DNA of 37,099 nt, from assembly GCA_032358255.1 (NCBI GenBank), contig JAULBX010027440.1:1-37099 (forward strand), read 5' to 3'. This DNA comes from Heterotrichella gracilis (Eukaryota; Sar; Xanthophyceae; Tribonematales; Xanthonemataceae). The notes under the pieces were generated by a model. It was not told where the DNA came from. It saw only the letters and a list, made by a program, of their open reading frames with translations, and made no database searches. Of the stretch, positions 31,801-37,099 are shown piece after piece (position 1 is the stretch's first letter; every line of letters begins with the position of its first letter). A program made the translations under genes and the position numbers.

Positions 31801-33916
31801 CCCGACGCTGCCATGGCAGACCACGCGCGCCAGCTGGCGCCCTCTCCCTTCGCCTGCGCTGACCCCTCCCGGGAGATGGCTGGGACCCCCTTCAATCCCC
31901 AGGAGTATGACCGCCTGTCCCCCGACCACGGCATGTTTGGCCGCACTGGCCGCATGGCGCCGCGCAGCTACAGCAACCCAGATGCCATGGCCCTCCCTCC
32001 AACACCCCAGGCCATGGGTGGCTACCACATGGGCCAGTACCAGCGGGAGCAGTCTCACTCTGCTGCGGCGACGCCCTTTGGGGGCCTCTCCAGGTAATGG
32101 CAGGGAGCAGGGGAAAGGATGCAAGTTTTCTGTAAGGTGATAGTGTAAGTACTAGTTTTGTGTTTTTTAAGTAACATATTTGTTGTGAGGTCACGACTCC
32201 AGGAACGGCTCACCCTATATTTGCAAATGCAGGCCATTAAGAGACTGTTTAACATCATGTATTGCATGACCAGACGGGGCACCCCTGAGCAATTCAGTGA
32301 GCATGGAGTGCATGCATCTAGCTAAGCTTTCTATCCCATATTCTCCTTCCAGGCGCGGCTCCGGCGCTGTGAGCGACTACATGTACGACGTGGGTCAGGA
32401 GGGGATGGCCATGTCAGCATTTGGGGCGCAGCTGCCACGCCAGGGATCAGGCGGCATGTCAGACATGGGCTTGGGCCCTTTCACGGCACCAATGGCCTGC
32501 CAACCCCTGCCGGGAGGCTACCCCATGAGCCCCTTCGCCACACCCATGAGCTGCCAGGTAATGGTGGAGGACATAGCGGACTCTCTGCTAACTCCTCTTT
32601 CTTGACCAACGTGCTTGTTCAAGAAAAGGCTGCGTAGCTATCTATCTATTTATTCATTTATATATTAATATTTTACTTGCCAGGGGCTGCCGGGAGACTA
32701 CCCCATGAGCGTGCCAATGATGGGCCAGGCCCTGCCGGGAGACTACATCGCGAGCCCATTCACAGCGCCCTTGACCTGCCAGCCCCTGCAGGGCCCGGGA
32801 GGCTACTCCATGCAGCCCTCTCCTGGCTTTGCAGCTCCCCGCAGCTTCTCTGTGTCATCACAGGAGCAGATGTACCAGATGGCCGCTGGGTACGTTGTCT
32901 GAACCCTAAACCCTAGGAGGTACAGCGATGACCGCTGGGTACATTGTCAGAACCCTAAACCCTAGGAGGTACAGCGATGGCCACTGGGTACGTTGTCAGA
33001 AAATCAAGCATATATGTTTTTCATGCATTTGCTGTCCCATGTTATAAAATAACAGGAATATGGGCAGACATCCCTGATGATCATCATATGTGTTTAGCAG
33101 GCCATATGCCATTCTTGAATGCAGCATATTGCAAGTTTGACTCCAAACATGTGTGGCTTGACAAAGTACTACCCAATCACCTGCGTCTTCCACTATCATC
33201 TGCCCATGCATGAAGCCATGTATGGATGTATCTAGCAGCTTGCAGATGATGGCTCTCTTTGCGCAGGTCCTTTGGAGGCTATGGCGCCCCGGGCATGGGT
33301 GGCTTTGCAGGTCAGGCTGGGGAGCAGCTGCCCCATAGCTATTGCATGGATGGCATGCCAACCATGATGGGCACACCCGCGCCCTCGCTCACCGCTCCCC
33401 TGGCCGACTGCCACCTCATGGCCGCATCCCTGCAGCACAACCGCGACCTGGCACAGGTGAATATATACATGTCTTACAGGGGGGTACGGGATAACAACCC
33501 TACTGTAACAGGGTAGCTGCACAGCACCCGTGGATGTTGACACTTTACTTATGCCGCTCCCATTGTAAAAAGAATGTAACCTTGTCTTGTGCAACTGTGG
33601 AAGAATCCGGCTGGGGAGCAGGCTTTGCTGTCTGCGCGCAACAATAGAAAATGACCAGCATGTTTTATTATCAATACTTAAGAATAATGTTTGCTTTATT
33701 ATCAATACTTAAGAATAATGTTTATAATGTTTGCGATGGCCGCAGGTCATGCAGGATCTGGGTGCACAGCAGGCCACCGCGCCCCTGCGCAACCACCCTG
33801 GCCGCGCCTACGGGGATGCTGGCAGGTCCCAGAACAGCGCCCACGCCTCCGACAAGGGCGAGGGGTCAATCACCCACAGCCCATGCGCCCCTTCCTCACC
33901 CCAGATTAGGAGCTAG
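28830..33916 (+). CDS. KH-domain RNA-binding protein with long low-complexity C-terminal region
   Basis: Exons 28830-29058, 29389-29461, 29605-29660, 29853-29959, 30241-30437, 30847-31324, 31597-32093, 32353-32557, 32684-32889, 33267-33456 and 33746-33916 join in phase to 802 aa. One type I KH domain spans about residues 103-172. It starts LLRITLLAAGF, has the RNA-contacting IIGPSG loop (GxxG), then MSVRAITKQTGADIKSW, and ends in a helix with LGLEIICDAVDRYKQL. The rest is poorly ordered: Q/A/S-rich (about 220-400), P/S/M-rich (400-560), then a repeat region (about 580-665) with units like FTAPMACQPLPG and GDYPMS. Such a single KH plus disordered tail fits a post-transcriptional regulator of mRNA in nucleus or cytoplasm; targets are unknown. 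The start ATG is the first in a frame that stays open to the first donor. Orthologue identity is not assigned. Confidence 0.9.
32870..33000 (+). repeat. 49-bp tandem array at the KH exon 9 donor
   Basis: The border gatggccgctgg|gtacgttgtc is followed by two more copies with ctggg at 32886, 32935 and 32984 (period 49). Each spacer contains accctaaaccctagg. The last coding bases of exon 9 and its donor are inside the unit. Confidence 0.92.
33664..33723 (+). repeat. 31-bp tandem duplication before KH exon 11
   Basis: tttattatcaatacttaaga + ataatgttt occurs at 33664 and 33695 with no mismatch. It ends 22 bases before the exon 11 acceptor, so it may contain duplicated branch-site sequence (atacttaag). 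Confidence 0.92.
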
Positions 33917-33971
33917 CTGCCTACAACCGCAACCTGGCAAGTAGGTTGCAGAACTGTTCACTTGGATCAGG

Positions 33972-34001
33972 GGGGGCTAGGATAGTGGTATCCTAGCCCC
34001 C
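33972..34001 (+). terminator. Perfect 13-bp hairpin in KH gene 3' UTR
   Basis: gggggctaggata (33972-33984), loop gtgg, tatcctagccccc (33989-34001): every base pairs. It begins 56 bases after the stop codon at 33916. A GC-rich 13-bp stem with a 4-base loop should be very stable in the mRNA. Confidence 0.6.
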
Positions 34002-34223
34002 TGCTTGGATTGCTGCGCAGTGGCTCTTGTCGGCGCACAGGGGGTGCACCTAGTTGCGCCTGGTTGTCAGCACTTGGGGAGGAGGTTGGCACCGCGGTTC
34101 CAGCATTGGTGTCTTACAAATTGTGCACAGTACCTGCGCACTAGGACTAGAGGAGAGTGGTTGTTCAAGAGGGGTCTTGAGTTTTGCAGGCACACTCGTA
34201 CATTCATTGCTCATTGGTGGCAG

Positions 34224-34228
34224 TGTAA
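34224..34228 (+). promoter_or_regulatory. TGTAA polyadenylation signal, KH gene
   Basis: TGTAA about 310 bases after the stop codon and downstream of the 3' UTR hairpin. It is the first good match I noticed in the 3' region. Confidence 0.4.
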
Positions 34229-34599
34229 TGCCCAGTTGGCACATTTGGAGCCTTTGACCAGGGACATGTACCATGAGTTTTTCACAACGCCCCCATGTGC
34301 TGCCGGTTAGTGATTCAACATTGGTAGTCATGGCATGCAGTGGAGGTGTCGCCAGTTTGTAGGTTTCCAGATTCGACGTGTGATTGATTCCACAGAGCAG
34401 ATATATAGGATGGGGCAGTTTTCTGGTTGACTGGCAATGAGTCCACGAGAAGATACTGTAGTTGTAGAACTTTCCATATTGACCAAATTTCATACCCAGG
34501 TTTTTCTACTTTCGAGTTTTCTTCGAGTCAGGATGAGGGATTAACCCTCCAAGAGTTATAAAGTTTTACACAGTTTGGGTTGGCACCCATAGGTACTCC

Positions 34600-35225
34600 G
34601 CCATACCAGACGTGCAGCAGAAATGGTGCTTAGTATAACATACAGCCTGCAGTCAAAATACAGAAAAGCAGCAGAACTTGTGCTTACAATATATGCATAT
34701 TTGGAGCTGCAGTCGCGGAGTGCAACCTTTGGGGTTGTTTTGCTGTTTCCGTCTAAGGCCTTTTCAGGTTCAGCAACGCATGCTTTCATCAAGTGGGAGC
34801 GGTCAGACGTGCAGCTGCTGCAGGAAATTGTGTTTTTAGTACATATATAGCCTGCCGTCAAAGTCGATTCATGCAGCGGGAGGAGTGCTTAGTGTCTATA
34901 CATGCAGCTGCAACCATGAAGGGCAACCTTGGATTTTTGCTACCACAGGCCCCTGTTCTCGCCCATGTTCAGGCCCCTGTTTTGATTGTTTTGCCCCACA
35001 AAAAAATGCATGTTCTAAGCAACTTGGTCGACCAGGCTGAGCCAGGCTGTTTCACCTGGGGCTCACGGCCATAGAACCAGACATGCAGCAGTGCACAAGC
35101 TTAGTATATATCTGCAGGCCTGCAGACAGTTTATTGAGAGAAGCAGAACGTATGCTTATAAGTATAGTATATATGCATGGCTTGCAACGCCATTGAGTTG
35201 AGGCACCATGTTGGGATAGGGGTTG
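34600..35225. repeat. Three diverged tandem copies, about 200-270 bp period
   Basis: cagacgtgcagc or close (34606, 34803, 35076) is followed each time by a tgcttagt(a/g)t-type motif, an atatatagcctg / tacagcctgcag motif, a gcagaac-like stretch and tgcaacc/cttgcaacg. Strongly decayed. No coding potential seen. Confidence 0.6.
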
Positions 35226-37070
35226 GCTACTAGAGCCGACAGACTGAGTTGTTGCGAGGTTCAGCAATAAGGTTTCTTGTCCAGCACCGCGCACCTCCGG
35301 GATGTAGTTGTTTTTGTGAGATTAATACTACAATAGACTGTGCCACTATGCTAATTGGACGGGAAAGCTGTGTGAACAAATAGATTATTTAGATTTTTGG
35401 GTCCAGCACCGTGCGGCTTCCAAGGGTATATCACTTTTTGAGGGTGCAAATAAATTGTTTGTTTAGATGTAGGATGTATTGTGGCCCTGTGTTCAGGACA
35501 GAGAGCATTTTTAAATGTTTAATTAGATAGGCTATGATCCATGCACCATGGTGCACGCATCGTTTCGAGTGCACCAACCTTTTGAAGGTGTGCCTCACAC
35601 CTTTTCAAGATACACGCACCTTTGCAAGACTTTTGTGCAAACAGGCTGTCCTGTTATCTAGGTTTAAATGCATTCAATACATTTGGCTTATTTTGGGCCT
35701 TGGCACTGTTGCCTCCACTGCAGTCATCATGACTCATCGATGAGTGAATTTTGTGAGCATTGTAGGTTAGCTGTTGAGTAGATCATGTACTGCAACAGTT
35801 GCCAGACTTAGGTCATGCATTATGCACAGGATTCATTCCAGTGAAAGCCCCATTTTAGACTAGGTACCAATTTCAGTTGTTGGTCTAAGACCAAGTAGTG
35901 CTTTGGTAGTACTTTTGCTGTGCCGCGGTGGCCAGAGATCCTCCGTATTAGTGGCAAATAGTCACTAGCAGTTCGGAACATGTAGAATGTCGTTGTTTGT
36001 GAACATTCAATGACGTAGAACACTCCATTGGCATTGCTTTGAAATGCTAGATTTAGGCCTAGGCTATGCTTTGATAATTCATTTTGGCCGCCATGGCATG
36101 CTGCAGGCTGTCACTTGCAGCCCTGGGCGTGGTCAGGTTCAGTTTTGGCTGAGGCTCAGCCATTAAGCATTCGCCTTCAAGCTGGCAATCTGAGCCACCA
36201 AGCCTGGCAAATGTGTGTACAAATTGTACCCATGCTTGTAATAAAACATGATGCACACTATCAGCTGAGGGCTGCAGCAATTACCAACACAGGCCGCCTC
36301 AGTGACTGCCAGTGTGCCACTGTGGCATCACCAGTGACTGTCACCGGGTGCAGTGCGCAGTGACTGTCATAGTGTGCCACATTCATTGCAATACGAGTTG
36401 GCCGTCAATACGAGCTGGCCGCCAATGGATTCTAAGTTGCCGCCGCAGTGACTGTCACAGTGTGCCACATCTAATCAGAGTTGGCCAACAAATTGCTGCA
36501 ACCACTGCAACGACTCATCATTGCATGCTCATGGCATGCAACCCTTACGCTGGTCTGCTGACAGTGTAAAATTCAAATTAAGGTTGGCAACTTAAATGCC
36601 AATGTGGCCATGGGGCGCGCGCAGGTCACAAATTTAGTTCTGACCAATGATCATTCAGTGTAGTGAAGCAGGTCTTGGCAGCCTGCCAGCCAGTACGTCG
36701 CTGAAGTCAGACTACAACACTATTTGTGACATAATGTCAGTGATCAGGGGGGTGAATAAGTACATGTTACATCCAGCCCACCTGGTCCAGTCGATTAGGC
36801 GGGGGCATTCTCAATTATTTCCCAATGGGCAATGCCATGCACACTTGAAAATGCCATGCGATGCACATTAATAAATGTATCAGTTGGATATTGGGGAGGT
36901 CAGTCGCCCTGACAATGTCCCCACTCCATTCCTTGCCAATAGGACCATATGCCTTCCGCCCCACCATGACAGGGGGTTGTAACCCCCCTCCACAGTCCAC
37001 CCCCTTGGTTCCACCCCACCATCACATGGTACAACACCAACAGCAGCGCTGCACCCACCGGTGTGCGGGT
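35225..37070. other. Right-end region without recognised genes
   Basis: Apart from the repeats listed, I see no exon chain, RNA gene or transposon. A weak repeat (tccagcaccg at 35281 and 35402, each followed by an aaatagatt/aaataaatt stretch) suggests another decayed duplication. Confidence 0.5.
36298..36475. repeat. Interspersed cagtgactgtca / gtgtgccac repeats
   Basis: cagtgactg(t/c)c occurs near 36300, 36331, 36357 and 36446, mostly followed by agtgtgccac(at). Also cgagttggccg and cgagctggccg side by side (36394-36424). Confidence 0.75.
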
Positions 37071-37099
37071 GGGGGGGGGGGGGGGGGGGGGGGGGGGGG
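37071..37099 (+). other. Terminal poly-G run
   Basis: 29 consecutive G to the window end. More likely an assembly or sequencing end artefact, or a real homopolymer that stopped assembly, than a functional feature. Confidence 0.7.

Noticed and set aside
31892-32194. Minus-strand frames opposite KH exon 7
   Set aside because: Shadows of a GC-rich coding exon with intact splice sites and phase on the plus strand.
37071-37099. Poly-G as a quadruplex-forming regulatory element
   Set aside because: It runs exactly to the window end and is more simply an assembly or sequencing artefact.

Overview
This is nuclear DNA from a eukaryote, most likely a chlorophyte green alga. All five confident genes are split by many short GT-AG introns. 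The introns are littered with plant/green-algal-type telomere repeats (TTTAGGG/CCCTAAA). TGTAA, the usual chlorophyte polyadenylation signal, follows two of the genes. One gene is a plastid D27-type carotenoid isomerase. I reconstructed exon-intron structures by hand from splice sites and reading phase. Nothing was searched against a database, so family calls rest on recognised motifs.

Layout. Bases 1-14900, minus strand: two tandem paralogues (copy A, cut by the left edge; copy B, complete, 15 exons, about 927 aa) of a large secreted cysteine-rich protein with growth-factor-receptor/furin-like CxxC repeats. Bases 15625-20160, plus strand: mitochondrial pyruvate dehydrogenase E1 alpha, 7 exons, 420 aa. 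Bases 21360-25229, minus strand: a D27-like (DUF4033) beta-carotene isomerase, 5 exons, 274 aa. Bases 25336-25737, plus strand: a weak ORF head-to-head with D27. Bases 25738-28829: no convincing gene, probably the upstream region and 5' UTR of the next gene. Bases 28830-33916, plus strand: a single-KH-domain RNA-binding protein with a long low-complexity tail, 11 exons, 802 aa. Bases 33917-37099: repeats and a terminal poly-G run, no gene. The genes look like unrelated neighbours; they do not form a pathway or cluster.

The most unusual feature is structural. Around many real exons there are one to three decayed, partial, direct copies of that exon, called 'ghost exons' here. Each spans one splice site: ghosts upstream of an exon carry its acceptor and 5' part, and ghosts downstream carry its 3' part and donor. 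They usually sit beside a short telomere-like tract. They occur in all five genes, at least one pair is shared by both paralogues and so predates the gene duplication, and some carry stop codons and indels. This looks like recurrent short tandem duplication across exon-intron borders, possibly linked to telomere-repeat insertion at breaks. Other items of note are a minisatellite whose unit length differs by exactly two 7-base telomere repeats, a conserved CCAAT + E2F-like element upstream of both cysteine-rich paralogues, and perfect inverted repeats in two probable 3' UTRs and in one intron.
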